Shown one piece after another: positions 50,453-59,317 of a stretch of 64,000 nucleotides of DNA; position 1 is the first letter of the stretch; each line of letters opens with the position of its first letter. The stretch covers positions 21,186 to 85,185 of the forward strand of contig CAZAEB010000001.1 of assembly GCA_964484095.1 (NCBI GenBank). Reading direction: 5' to 3'. The notes beneath the pieces were generated by a model. The model saw only the letters and a program-made list of their open reading frames with translations, was not told where the DNA came from and did no database searches. This DNA is from CAZAEB01 sp964484095 (GTDB lineage: Bacteria > Patescibacteriota > Microgenomatia > UBA12405 > BS750m-G30). The translations under genes were made by a program, and so were the position numbers.

Positions 50453-51928
50453 TCAGTCTTTTTTAGGTAATCTGTAGGAAACCAAAACATCTTTTGGTTT
50501 AAAATCAAAATTAGGCTTTAAAACCGCCCCAAATTCCTGACCCTTACCGGCAGAAATAATATCTTCTTGAAGATGCTTTAAAGAAACAATTCTTACATCA
50601 CCCAAAACTTCCCTTTCTCTCATTAAATAGGCCTTTTCTCTCTTATAGATATTACCCTCTATAACTTTACAACCAGCCACTATTTTACCGTCAAATTCAA
50701 GCTGGGCAACTATTTTTGCTTTTCCTAAAACCTCCTGATCAATTTTTTCATCCATTAGCTTTAAAGTTTGACTCTCAATCTCATCAAAAAGATCATAAAT
50801 TATGTCAAATTTTTTAATTGCTACTCCCGAATCAATGGCTATTTTTTCGATCTGAGCAGAAACTCTGGCTCTAAACGAAAAAATCTGCGCTCCAGAGGCC
50901 TGAGCCAGAAAAACATCAGAATCGGTAACATCTCCAGCGCCAGAACCAACAATCTTCACCTCATCGGGAATATTTGCCATTATTGCCTCAAGAGTTCCCT
51001 CAACATCACTTTTAATAACTAAGGGAATTTCTTTTTTCTTTTCAGCAAAAATATCTAAAGGCTGTGACTCAACAACACTTTTTGCCTCTTTTTTTTCTTT
51101 TGTATGTGATCGGCAGGAAATCAAAACACCAACCGCTGGCGCTTGCTTAAATCCAAGAATCTCAACAGGAAAAGAAGGTCCTGCCTGCCTAATGGGTTTT
51201 TTATTATCATCAAAAAGAGCCTTTACTTTGATTTTCTGGTCTTCTACCCAAATATCATCACCGACCTTTAAAGTACCGTTTTTAACCAGTACCGTTGCCA
51301 AAGCACCCTTTTTATGGTCTAGACAAGACTCTATTACTACCGCCGCTAAATCTCCATTCGGGTCAGCAGATAAATTTTCAAGCTTTCCCATCAAAACAAT
51401 CATTTCCAACAAATCATTTATTCCTTTGCCAGTTTTGGCAGAAACAGAAATGGTGGTAATTTTTCCTCCATAATCTTCAGGAACCAGATCAATCTCGGCC
51501 AACTGACCCTTAACCTTGTCCACCGAAGCGTTAGGAACATCAATTTTGTTAATAACCACAATAAAAGGCACTCCGGCCGACCTAATGTGATCCACCGACT
51601 CTTTAGTTTGGGTTTTAACCCCATCATCAGCAGCAACAACCAGCAACACCAGATCAGTAATTTGTGCTCCCCGAGCCCGCATTTTAGCAAAAGCGGCATG
51701 GCCGGGAGTATCAATAAAAGTAACCGCCTCACTACTGCCATCCTTTGTTTTGAAAGAAACCTGATAAGCGCCAATGTGTTGAGTTATCCCTCCTGATTCG
51801 CGGGACTGAACTTTAGTTTGACGAATTTTGTCAAGAAGAGTGGTTTTGCCATGATCGATATGACCCATCACAGTAACGATCGGTGGTCTTGTCTTTCCCA
51901 AACCAGTTGTCTTGTCTTTCTTTGTCAT
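50453..51928 (-). CDS. infB: Translation initiation factor IF-2, short form
   Basis: IF-2 brings initiator tRNA to the 30S subunit. The ATG at 51926-51928 gives 491 residues; the protein lacks the long N-terminal domains and starts almost directly at the G domain. G1 is GHIDHGKTT, then [40 protein letters not shown] and SAKTGKGI. Domains II-IV ([27 protein letters not shown]-like segment [19 protein letters not shown]) are complete. It follows nusA by 44 nt. Confidence 0.97.
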   Translation of the reverse strand: MTKKDKTTGLGKTRPPIVTVMGHIDHGKTTLLDKIRQTKVQSRESGGITQHIGAYQVSFKTKDGSSEAVTFIDTPGHAAFAKMRARGAQITDLVLLVVAADDGVKTQTKESVDHIRSAGVPFIVVINKIDVPNASVDKVKGQLAEIDLVPEDYGGKITTISVSAKTGKGINDLLEMIVLMGKLENLSADPNGDLAAVVIESCLDHKKGALATVLVKNGTLKVGDDIWVEDQKIKVKALFDDNKKPIRQAGPSFPVEILGFKQAPAVGVLISCRSHTKEKKEAKSVVESQPLDIFAEKKKEIPLVIKSDVEGTLEAIMANIPDEVKIVGSGAGDVTDSDVFLAQASGAQIFSFRARVSAQIEKIAIDSGVAIKKFDIIYDLFDEIESQTLKLMDEKIDQEVLGKAKIVAQLEFDGKIVAGCKVIEGNIYKREKAYLMREREVLGDVRIVSLKHLQEDIISAGKGQEFGAVLKPNFDFKPKDVLVSYRLPKKD

Positions 51929-51972
51929 AGTTATTTTCAAAAACCGAATTAAACAGAAACGAATCTTCCATC

Positions 51973-52992
51973 TTATTTTTCCTGCTTTTTTTTCTTTTTC
52001 ACAGTTTCTACCCCTTCCTCACCAATTACTTTTATCTCATATCCGGTAAGTTCACTTGCGGAATGGACATTCTCTCCACCGGAACCAATTGCTAAAGCTA
52101 ACTGATCTTCAGGAACGGTAACAACTACCTGTTTTTTCTCTTTATCTATCTTGGAAACCTTTGTGCCTTCTGCCGGAGAAAGGGCAGAAATAATAAACTG
52201 AGCCGGATCTTCGTTATATAAAATAATATCAACCTTTTCTTCGCCTAATCCTTCAATTACTTTTTGAACCCTAACACCTTTTTGGCCGACACAAGAACCG
52301 ACCGGATCTATCCCTGGTTGGGAAGAAGCAACCGCCACTTTTGTTCTCTGCCCCGCTTTCCTAGCAATACTTTTAATTTCTACCCCGCCCATAGAAACCT
52401 CTGGAACTTCTCGTCTGAAAAGCTCAACTACTAGGTTGGGGTCACGTCTAGAAAGAATAATCTCTCTATATCCATCTTCTTCTGCAATTTCTTTAAGATA
52501 AAAAGACATTTTCTGAGTAGGATAGTACTCTTCTCCTCGAACCTGTTCTCTTTTAGGCATAATCGCTTCGGCCTTACCAATTCCAATCACCACTTTTTGA
52601 GGATCAACTCTTAATATAGATCCCATCAGTAAAGTACCAATTCTAGACTCATACTGTTCAAAAATAGCCTCCTTTTCTGCTTCTCGAATCTTCTGAATAA
52701 TTACCTGTTTGGCTGTTTGAGTAGCAATTCTGCCAAATCCGGGAGGAGTAACATCCTTTTTTTTCTTTCCCTCAACCAGATATATTTTTGCCTCTCCAGA
52801 CTCAGAATCAAGGTTTACCGTGTACTCCGACTCCTCATCAATCTCTTCCCCTTTATCTCTGGCATCTTTCTTAAACGCAGCCACTAAAGCGCTTCGCACT
52901 GACTCGATAACCGTTTCCGGATCTATTTTTCTTTCCCCAGCAATCTGAGCAACAGCTGCAGCAAATTCTGTTTTTGGTAACTTTCTAGCCAT
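51973..52992 (-). CDS. nusA: Transcription elongation/termination factor NusA
   Basis: NusA binds RNA polymerase and promotes pausing, termination and antitermination. The 339-aa protein has the N-terminal domain (ALVAAFKKDARDKG), an S1 domain (GSILRVDPQKVVIGIGKAEAIMPKREQ), and two KH domains (GSCVGQKGVRVQKVIEGLGEEKVDIILY and LAIGSGGENVHSASELTGYEI). It ends after KH2 with a lysine-rich tail, without the acidic repeats of E. coli. Its leader carries a terminator-like hairpin. No Shine-Dalgarno sequence is seen. Confidence 0.97.
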   Translation of the reverse strand: MARKLPKTEFAAAVAQIAGERKIDPETVIESVRSALVAAFKKDARDKGEEIDEESEYTVNLDSESGEAKIYLVEGKKKKDVTPPGFGRIATQTAKQVIIQKIREAEKEAIFEQYESRIGTLLMGSILRVDPQKVVIGIGKAEAIMPKREQVRGEEYYPTQKMSFYLKEIAEEDGYREIILSRRDPNLVVELFRREVPEVSMGGVEIKSIARKAGQRTKVAVASSQPGIDPVGSCVGQKGVRVQKVIEGLGEEKVDIILYNEDPAQFIISALSPAEGTKVSKIDKEKKQVVVTVPEDQLALAIGSGGENVHSASELTGYEIKVIGEEGVETVKKKKKQEK

Positions 52993-53003
52993 TTTTTAGT
53001 CTT

Positions 53004-53029
53004 AAAAAAGGGTGCGGTACCCCGCCCCC
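53004..53029 (-). terminator. Terminator-like hairpin in the nusA leader
   Basis: On the minus strand GGGGGCGG-GGTA-CCGCACCC forms an eight-position stem with seven G-C pairs and one G·A mismatch, followed by six T. The T-run ends 11 nt before the nusA ATG. No minus-strand gene lies upstream within about 780 bp; the neighbour is a plus-strand gene. The structure therefore most likely acts on nusA itself. NusA is known to control its own operon by termination in the leader in B. subtilis. Confidence 0.75.
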
Positions 53030-53124
53030 TTCGTATATTTCTCCTATTTTTTTCCTATTTAATAACAGTCAAATTCTATCAATTGGCCTCCCAATAGTCA
53101 AATGTACCCAAACTTAATTTAAGC

Positions 53125-53130
53125 TATAAT
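53125..53130 (+). promoter_or_regulatory. -10 box of the MBL-fold gene, leaderless spacing
   Basis: A perfect TATAAT is separated from the ATG at 53136 by only five bases (GGACC). No Shine-Dalgarno sequence is present. No good -35 box is seen at 16-18 nt. The mRNA probably starts at or next to the ATG. Confidence 0.55.
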
Positions 53131-53135
53131 GGACC

Positions 53136-53750
53136 ATGGTCATTCAAACCTATATCTTAGGAGAACTTCAAACAAACTGCTATCTAGTTTTTGACAAAGA
53201 AACTAAAAAAGGAATAGTAATTGACCCTGCTGATGAAGCCAACTTTGTTGGCGAAAAAATACTCACCCAAAACATAGAGCTTTTAGCAATCGTTGCTACC
53301 CATGGCCACTTTGATCATATTCTAGCCGCTTGGGAACTCCAACTAGCCTTTAACGTTCCGTTCCTAATTAATAAAATGGATGAAAAAATAGTTAAAAACA
53401 TGCAAAAATCGGCAAAATACTGGCTAGGAAGAGAAATTATTGAAAAGTCCCCAGAGAAAATCACCCCCTTGGAAAAAGAAGTTGTTTTCGGCTGCCAAAC
53501 ATTAAAAGTTATTCCTTGTCCGGGACATACTCCAGGAGGAGTATCTCTGTACAGTGAAAAGCAAAACATCCTTTTTAGTGGCGATACTTTATTTGCTCAG
53601 GGAGTAGGCAGAACAGACTTTTCCTACAGCAATAAAAAGGATTTGGAAAAATCGGTAGCTAAATTAACAAAACTGCCAGAAAGCACAATCATCTATCCCG
53701 GACACGGAGAGCTAGGCCAGCTTGGAAAGATTATAAAAAGCTTGTTTTAA
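53136..53750 (+). CDS. Metallo-beta-lactamase fold hydrolase (glyoxalase II-like)
   Basis: The 204-aa protein has the metal-binding motif THGHFDH at residues 55-61, the later His in PCPGHTPGG, the Asp in FSGDTLF and the last His in YPGHGE. LGELQTNCYLVFD at the N-terminus is typical of the YcbL/YqgX group related to glyoxalase II. It probably hydrolyses a thioester or similar bond. The C-terminal substrate domain of true glyoxalase II is absent. It is transcribed away from nusA, possibly from a leaderless promoter. Confidence 0.93.
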   Translation: MVIQTYILGELQTNCYLVFDKETKKGIVIDPADEANFVGEKILTQNIELLAIVATHGHFDHILAAWELQLAFNVPFLINKMDEKIVKNMQKSAKYWLGREIIEKSPEKITPLEKEVVFGCQTLKVIPCPGHTPGGVSLYSEKQNILFSGDTLFAQGVGRTDFSYSNKKDLEKSVAKLTKLPESTIIYPGHGELGQLGKIIKSLF

Positions 53751-53776
53751 CATAATGAAACCTAAAAAAACAAAAA

Positions 53777-54577
53777 TTACCAATCAGCCAATGCCCCAAC
53801 AACGTCTTTTACCTTTTTTACAATAGTCACTCTTCCAGAATTTACTGCCTGTTGCCACTCTAAATCTGTAGTTTGTTTTTCCACATTATATAATCCACTA
53901 TACCGATTCACTAAAACGCCCAATGCTCCCAACGAAACAGGTGGCACTATATCTGCTTCTCTATTATCTCCAATCACCAGCCATTTTTGAGGCTCAATAC
54001 CTATTTTGACAAATTGAGTTTCCCACTGTACAGCCTTGGGAGCATCAATCGAAAAACAAACGACATCATCGCAACGGCCAGACAAACCGGTCATATCCAA
54101 TTTATGTCTTGTCCATTTTGGGTCGGCGTGAGTCATAATATATACCCGTCTCCCGGTGGACGATAAAGCCGACAACAATTGCTCAGCTCCATCAAAAACT
54201 TTAGGGACATCTTTTCTATAAATATCTTTTACTCTCTCGAGGGCAAGAATAATCGAGGGGTGACCACTACTTATTTGCATATTTCTAGCAGTAATCATGA
54301 CAGTAATTTCCATAATCGAAGGCCAAATTCCAAATTCTCTTCTCAATTCCATAATAACAGGATCCATTATCTGCTCTTTAATCTGGACCGGCGTTATCAC
54401 TGTTTCTTTTGTCGAACCGTTAAGCAGATGCCCGCTGGCCTCGATCATTGCTTCTTTAAACATCTTCGTGGTATCTATCAGGGTACTATCCAAATCTACA
54501 GCTACCCTCTCGATTCCCCAGCTATCAAATCTGGCAGATAGTAAATCAGCTGACCTCAATCTTTCGGAGCTATTCAT
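53777..54577 (-). CDS. HAD-superfamily hydrolase
   Basis: The 266-aa protein has HAD motif I VDLDSTLID at about residues 27-35, motif II Thr in YIMTHADP, a Lys of motif III near the DAPKAVQWE segment, and motif IV GDNREADI. A helical cap lies between motifs I and II. Such enzymes are usually phosphatases; the substrate cannot be told. It ends 27 nt from the convergent MBL gene and starts 75 nt before tgt's end. A TATAAT lies 9 nt before the ATG. Confidence 0.88.
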   Translation of the reverse strand: MNSSERLRSADLLSARFDSWGIERVAVDLDSTLIDTTKMFKEAMIEASGHLLNGSTKETVITPVQIKEQIMDPVIMELRREFGIWPSIMEITVMITARNMQISSGHPSIILALERVKDIYRKDVPKVFDGAEQLLSALSSTGRRVYIMTHADPKWTRHKLDMTGLSGRCDDVVCFSIDAPKAVQWETQFVKIGIEPQKWLVIGDNREADIVPPVSLGALGVLVNRYSGLYNVEKQTTDLEWQQAVNSGRVTIVKKVKDVVGALADW

Positions 54578-54651
54578 ATAAAAGCAATTATAACAAATAT
54601 ATTTCTTTATAGGACTTTAATTTATCTAGAAAAGAAGATTATTATGTTTTT

Positions 54652-55749
54652 CTATTTCCCTCTGATCTTTTCCATCAGGATTGAATAAAAACGAAGGTTA
54701 TGAATCGTTGCCAGCCTTCTTGCTGAAGCTTCTTTTATTCTAAAAAGATGAGCCAGATATGCCCTTGAATATTTTTTACAAAGCAAACAATCACAAGCCT
54801 TACTTACCGGTCTTTGATCCTGAAAATATTTTTCCTTGTCTGGAGTGTAATATGAGTAAAACTTAGGCGCCCTAACATCAATCTCCTCAATAGAGTCTGC
54901 CTCATATACATATAGTCTTCTGTGTCTGGCATCTCTGGTAGGTAAAACACAGTCAAAAATATTATAACCCAAGTCGACACAACCAACTACCTCGTCAGGC
55001 TTTCCAATACCAAGACCATACAAAAAATACCCTTTGGGAGTATGTTTGGCAATACATTTTGCTACCTCGTAGTTAAAATTACCATTTTTATCTAAAGGCC
55101 ATCCCCCATAACCAAACCCATCAAAACCAATCTTTGCTAAGCTTTGAGCACACTGCTTTCTCAAATCAAGATATTCTCCTCCCTGAACAACTGCCAAAAG
55201 GTATGGCCTGTCCTTTTTGCTCAGTCCCAACCTTTTGCATTGTTTTTCAAACTCTTCTTTTGATTTTTTTGCCCAAATAATTGTTCTTCTTACCGTTTCT
55301 TCTGCTTTTTGGTGATTATCTCTAGGATCGGTAAAATCATCCAAAACAACCACCATGTCCGGTTTTAAAACCATCTGAAAACGAACCGACTCTTCGGGAG
55401 TAAATAAGATTTTCTTTTTGCCTTGAAGTTTAAAAGTAACCCCCTGGTCACTAACGGTATTTCTGCCACCTCCAGCTTTGGCCAAAGACATCACTTGAAA
55501 TCCACCAGAATCTGAAATCGTTCCACCATAAAAAGACATAAAATTTCTTACCCCGCCAAACCTCTTAAATATTTTTCTCCCCAAGCTATTGTAAAGATGA
55601 AAAGTGTTTACTAAAACACCGGGAGTTTTAGTGCCCTCGATATCACTAGAGTCTAGGGTTTTTAGTACCGCCCTGGTAGCATCAGGAAAAAAAACCGGTA
55701 AGGGTATTCTTTTGCCGCCAATAGTTTTGAAATATTTTTTTTCCTTCAA
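54652..55749 (-). CDS. tgt: tRNA-guanine transglycosylase (Tgt)
   Basis: TGT exchanges G34 for a queuosine precursor in certain tRNAs. The 365-aa protein has NTFHLY, the catalytic Asp region SDSGGFQVMSLA, VVQGG, YGGWPLDK, LGIGKPDE and the second active-site region DCVLPTRDARHRR, then the zinc site CDCLLCKKYSRAYLAHLF. The only plausible start is TTG at 55747-55749, which overlaps the upstream stop as TTGA; GGGAGGG lies about 9 nt before it. Confidence 0.95.
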   Translation of the reverse strand: MKEKKYFKTIGGKRIPLPVFFPDATRAVLKTLDSSDIEGTKTPGVLVNTFHLYNSLGRKIFKRFGGVRNFMSFYGGTISDSGGFQVMSLAKAGGGRNTVSDQGVTFKLQGKKKILFTPEESVRFQMVLKPDMVVVLDDFTDPRDNHQKAEETVRRTIIWAKKSKEEFEKQCKRLGLSKKDRPYLLAVVQGGEYLDLRKQCAQSLAKIGFDGFGYGGWPLDKNGNFNYEVAKCIAKHTPKGYFLYGLGIGKPDEVVGCVDLGYNIFDCVLPTRDARHRRLYVYEADSIEEIDVRAPKFYSYYTPDKEKYFQDQRPVSKACDCLLCKKYSRAYLAHLFRIKEASARRLATIHNLRFYSILMEKIRGK

Positions 55750-56099
55750 AAACCTAACCCTCCCTTAATTTCCAGCCACACTCTTCCCCAAAGAGTAGCT
55801 TTTTTATATTTTAAGTACTTTTGTTTGCTTTTAATATCAACCGACCCTTTTAGAGGAGGGTCAATCCAGCAAGACAAAATAACCCACTGCCTTTTCTCAT
55901 TTTTCTTAGCAACAACGGTAATTAACGAGTTTTGATGTTTCTTGACATACTCCATCGTTCCCTGTTGTTTGCCTTTTTTCTTAGAATCCGGATGAAGAAA
56001 TGCTTTTAATGCCAAGCTTTGGGTAAATCTTCTGTCTTTCAGTCTTTCTAAAGAATGGTTTGTCCAAATAGCCCCTCCGTAATAACTACCCGGTGCCAT
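55746..56099 (-). CDS. Small DUF4258-like protein
   Basis: The 117-aa protein has an N-terminal IWTNHSLERLKDRRFTQSLALKAFLHPD, which resembles the H...R...R segment of DUF4258/RelE-like small proteins, and then a beta-rich middle. It shares one base with the dnaJ stop (TGATG) and overlaps tgt by 4 nt, so it is translated with them. No function is known. It is not obviously a toxin: no antitoxin gene is next to it. Confidence 0.7.
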   Translation of the reverse strand: MAPGSYYGGAIWTNHSLERLKDRRFTQSLALKAFLHPDSKKKGKQQGTMEYVKKHQNSLITVVAKKNEKRQWVILSCWIDPPLKGSVDIKSKQKYLKYKKATLWGRVWLEIKGGLGF

Positions 56100-56533
56100 C
56101 AGTTAAAAGCCTTTTTTAATCTCTCTAGAGTTTTTTTCTGCTCTCTGTTTACCTTGGTAGGAATATCAACTCTCAGTCTGACAAACTGATCACCATTCCT
56201 GCCAAAAAATCTCGAGGTTGAAGGAATTCCTTTGTTTTGTAATCTTACCAAAGTTCCTGACTGTGTCCCTGGCCTTATTTTTAATTTCAAATCTCCTTTT
56301 AAAGTGGGAACTACCGTCACCCCTCCTAAAACAGCAGTCGGATAGTCGATTCTTTGGTCAGTGATAATATCGTTTCCTTCTCTTCTAAAAACCTTGTGGG
56401 GGCGGATATCAACCGACAAAATAAAGTCACTAAATTCAATTCTTTGCCCTTCATCAATGCCGGCAGGAATCTTAATTTTTTTTCTTTTGCCATCAATATT
56501 AAACTGCTTTTCTGCCCCGTTTACCGCCTCCAT
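56099..56533 (-). CDS. dnaJ: DnaJ C-terminal part (frame-broken gene)
   Basis: This frame encodes the substrate-binding C-terminal domains: KRKKIKIPAGIDEGQRIEF, KVFRREGNDIITDQRIDYPTAVLGGVTVVPTLKGDLKLKIRPGTQSGTLVRLQNKGIP and DQFVRLRVDIPTKVNREQKK. The frame continues upstream of the ATG as [19 protein letters not shown], the expected sequence after the G/F region, so the true product begins in the other frame at 56928. There is no zinc-finger domain, as in CbpA-type proteins. Confidence 0.9.
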   Translation of the reverse strand: MEAVNGAEKQFNIDGKRKKIKIPAGIDEGQRIEFSDFILSVDIRPHKVFRREGNDIITDQRIDYPTAVLGGVTVVPTLKGDLKLKIRPGTQSGTLVRLQNKGIPSTSRFFGRNGDQFVRLRVDIPTKVNREQKKTLERLKKAFN

Positions 56534-56544
56534 GAAGTCAATTT

Positions 56545-56928
56545 CTACCTGATATGCAGGCTTTCTTTTCTGCTGAAAAACTGCTCGAATATCTCAAATG
56601 GATCAGAAAAATCTCCAAAAGGGTTTTGTCCCCCTGATGTAGAATAGGTATAGCTAAATGGCCCCTGACGATCGGTTTGAGAAGCTCCAGCAAAAGGTCC
56701 AGCTCCGTTATTAAATGCCGCTGAGCCAAACTGGTCATAAGTTTGCTTTTTTTGAGGATTAGATAAAACCTCATAAGCCTCGTTTATCTCTTTAAACTTA
56801 TCCTCGGCTTCGGCAGACTTATTTCTATCCGGATGCCACTGCAAAGCCAGCTTCCGATAAGATTTTTTGAGTTCTTCTGCGGAAGCTCCTTTTTTCAATC
56901 CTAAAACTTCGTAAAAATCACGATTCAT
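56545..56928 (-). CDS. dnaJ: DnaJ N-terminal part: J-domain and G/F region (frame-broken gene)
   Basis: DnaJ stimulates the DnaK ATPase. This frame encodes the J-domain [36 protein letters not shown] with the HPD motif, and a Gly/Phe-rich region ending [17 protein letters not shown]. The break follows FFSRK: one more A in the AAAA at 56566-56569 joins it to [11 protein letters not shown] of the next frame, giving about 275 residues. It begins 6 nt after dnaK. Confidence 0.92.
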   Translation of the reverse strand: MNRDFYEVLGLKKGASAEELKKSYRKLALQWHPDRNKSAEAEDKFKEINEAYEVLSNPQKKQTYDQFGSAAFNNGAGPFAGASQTDRQGPFSYTYSTSGGQNPFGDFSDPFEIFEQFFSRKESLHIR

Positions 56929-56934
56929 GTACGG

Positions 56935-58848
56935 CTAGTTAACGATTTCTCCCTCTTCGGGCTCTCCATTAACTTCCGATTTGCCATTTTTCTTGGTCTT
57001 GTCATCTCCTGCCTTTTCATCTTTTGGCGGGGCTTGCTGAGTTTGCTGAGCCTGTTGATGAATCTTGGTCCCAATTGATTGGGAAAATTCGGTTAATGAT
57101 TTGGCATTCTCTTCCAGCTCCTCCTTTTTAGCAGAGGTTTTACCAAGAAGTTCTTTTGCCTTGCCAATTTCTTTTTCAAGCTTTTCCTTATCATCTTTGT
57201 CCAGCTTATCTTTAAGATCACTAATCATTTTCTCACTAGTAAATACAGCTCCATCAAGACTGTTTCTTGCCTCCACCGCTCCTTTTTTCTCCTCGTCCTC
57301 TTTGGCATGCTCTTCAGCCTCTTTTTTCATCGTCTCTACTTCCTCATTACTAAGATTAGTAGCATTTTGAATAGTAATCTTCTGCTCCTTGCCAGTAGCA
57401 TTGTCCTTGGCAGAAACATTTAAAATGCCATTGCTGTCAATATCAAAGGTGACCTCAATTTGAGGTGTTCCTCTGGGCGCAGGAGGAATCCCGTCAAGAA
57501 CAAACTTACCCAAGGACTTGTTGTCCGGTGCCATTGGTCTTTCTCCCTGCAAGACATTAATCTCAACCTGGGGTTGATTATCGGCAGCAGTAGAAAACAC
57601 CTGTGACTTTTTAGTCGGCACGGTAGTGTTTCTCTCAATCAAGGGCGTTGACACGCTCCCTAAAGTTTCCAATCCCAAGGTTAAAGGAGTAACGTCCAAA
57701 AGCAAAACATCTCTAACTTCACCAGTCAAAACCGCTCCTTGAATGGCTGCGCCAACAGCAACCACCTCATCCGGATTAACAGTCTTGTTTGGCTCCTTAC
57801 CGAAAAGCTCTTTTACTGTTTCTTGAATCTTTGGCATTCTGGTCTGGCCACCTACTAAAATAACCTCATCGATATCAGAAACCTTAAGCTTGGCATCTTT
57901 CATAGCAGCTTTTACCGGGCCCACTGTCCTTTTGATAAGATCATCAACCATCTTCTCAAGCTGAGACCTGGTAAGTTTTTTCTCTAAATGAACCGGTTGT
58001 CCGTCCTTTTGAGTAATGAATGGAAGGTTAATATCTGTTTCGGCTACAGAAGAAAGCTCAATTTTAGCCTTTTCAGCCGCTTCTCTAACTCTTTGCATTG
58101 CTTGAAGATCGGAAGATAGATCAATTCCCTGTTCTTTTTTAAGTCCTTCAACCAACCATTCAATAATATTAGCATCAAAATCATCTCCTCCTAAAAAAGT
58201 GTCTCCATTGGTTGACTTAACCTCAAACACTCCTTCTCCAATTTCCAAAATGGAGATATCAAAAGTCCCTCCACCTAAATCATAAATTGCGATTTTTTGG
58301 TTCTGTTTTTTATCAAGACCGTAAGCCAATGATGCGGCAGTAGGCTCATTAATAATTCTTTTCACTTTAAGACCGGCAATTTCGCCAGCCTGCTTTGTAG
58401 CCTGACGTTGAGAATCATCAAAATATGCAGGAACGGTAACAACTGCCTCTTCAACTTTTTCTCCTAAAAATGCCTCGGCGTCTTTTTTAGCCTTTTGGAG
58501 AATTTTTGCCGATATTTCCTGAGGGGAATAAATCTTTCCCTCCACCTCAACACTGGCCGCATTGTCTTTTCCGGCAACAATGTTGTAAGGAGTCATCTTC
58601 TCAGCCTTTTTAACTTCCTGATCATCAATTCTTCTACCCATCAGTCTTTTAACCGAATAGATGGTGTTTTTTGGATTTAAAACCATCTGCCTTTTAGCTA
58701 AATCTCCAACCAAACCCTTTACTGGTTCCACTACTGAAGGAAGAATATTACTCCCTTCCGCAGTAGGAATAACCTTAGGTTTTCCCGCCTCCATAACTGC
58801 CACTACCGAATTAGTGGTTCCTAAATCAATTCCGATAATTTTACCCAT
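56935..58848 (-). CDS. dnaK: Chaperone protein DnaK
   Basis: DnaK is the Hsp70 chaperone. The 637-aa protein starts [20 protein letters not shown] and has [51 protein letters not shown] and the substrate domain [15 protein letters not shown] and VLQGER. The C-terminal tail is long and charged, rich in Gln/Lys/Glu. It is full length and follows grpE by 28 nt. Confidence 0.99.
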   Translation of the reverse strand: MGKIIGIDLGTTNSVVAVMEAGKPKVIPTAEGSNILPSVVEPVKGLVGDLAKRQMVLNPKNTIYSVKRLMGRRIDDQEVKKAEKMTPYNIVAGKDNAASVEVEGKIYSPQEISAKILQKAKKDAEAFLGEKVEEAVVTVPAYFDDSQRQATKQAGEIAGLKVKRIINEPTAASLAYGLDKKQNQKIAIYDLGGGTFDISILEIGEGVFEVKSTNGDTFLGGDDFDANIIEWLVEGLKKEQGIDLSSDLQAMQRVREAAEKAKIELSSVAETDINLPFITQKDGQPVHLEKKLTRSQLEKMVDDLIKRTVGPVKAAMKDAKLKVSDIDEVILVGGQTRMPKIQETVKELFGKEPNKTVNPDEVVAVGAAIQGAVLTGEVRDVLLLDVTPLTLGLETLGSVSTPLIERNTTVPTKKSQVFSTAADNQPQVEINVLQGERPMAPDNKSLGKFVLDGIPPAPRGTPQIEVTFDIDSNGILNVSAKDNATGKEQKITIQNATNLSNEEVETMKKEAEEHAKEDEEKKGAVEARNSLDGAVFTSEKMISDLKDKLDKDDKEKLEKEIGKAKELLGKTSAKKEELEENAKSLTEFSQSIGTKIHQQAQQTQQAPPKDEKAGDDKTKKNGKSEVNGEPEEGEIVN

Positions 58849-58876
58849 AAGTACCTCCTTTAATTTATATTAATTA

Positions 58877-59317
58877 CTATTTTCCCTTACCCACTTTAAC
58901 TCTGGCTGGTCTAACCACATCACTATTGAGTCGGTAACCTTTTAAAATGGTTTCCACAACAACATCCTTGGGACCATCAACCACATCAACACAGTCCATT
59001 TTAACCGGATCAAACCTCTCCTGATCGGATAAAATCTCTTCCATTCCCTCGCTTTCCAGCACTCCTTTAAACTGATTAACCGCCATTGTCAGCCCTTTTT
59101 CTTTTAAATGTTTTTCTGCTCTTTCTAAATCATCCAAAACTCCCACTAGTTTGTCAACTATCCGCATCAATGATTCCTGCCGAAATCGGGAAACTTCTTT
59201 CTCGATCCTCGCTTCCAGATTTCGATAATCAGCAACCGCCGACTGAAGCTGTTTTTCCAAAACAGCCATCTTTGTTTCTAGTTTACTTAAATCCCGAGAA
59301 GGTTTTTTCTTTTTCAT
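58877..59317 (-). CDS. grpE: Nucleotide exchange factor GrpE
   Basis: GrpE releases ADP from DnaK. The 146-aa protein has a coiled coil (LETKMAVLEKQLQSAVADYRNLEARIEKEV), FRQESLMRIVDKLVGVLDDLERA and a C-terminal beta domain with ETILKGYRLNSDVVRPARVKVG. It is short compared with the usual 180-200 aa because the N-terminal disordered part is brief. It overlaps hrcA by 4 nt (ATGA). Confidence 0.95.
   Translation of the reverse strand: MKKKKPSRDLSKLETKMAVLEKQLQSAVADYRNLEARIEKEVSRFRQESLMRIVDKLVGVLDDLERAEKHLKEKGLTMAVNQFKGVLESEGMEEILSDQERFDPVKMDCVDVVDGPKDVVVETILKGYRLNSDVVRPARVKVGKGK

Noticed and set aside
56560..56580. Programmed frameshift in dnaJ at the A-rich stretch
   Set aside because: The run is AGAAAAGAAAG, not A-AAA-AAG; a lost A is the simpler reading.
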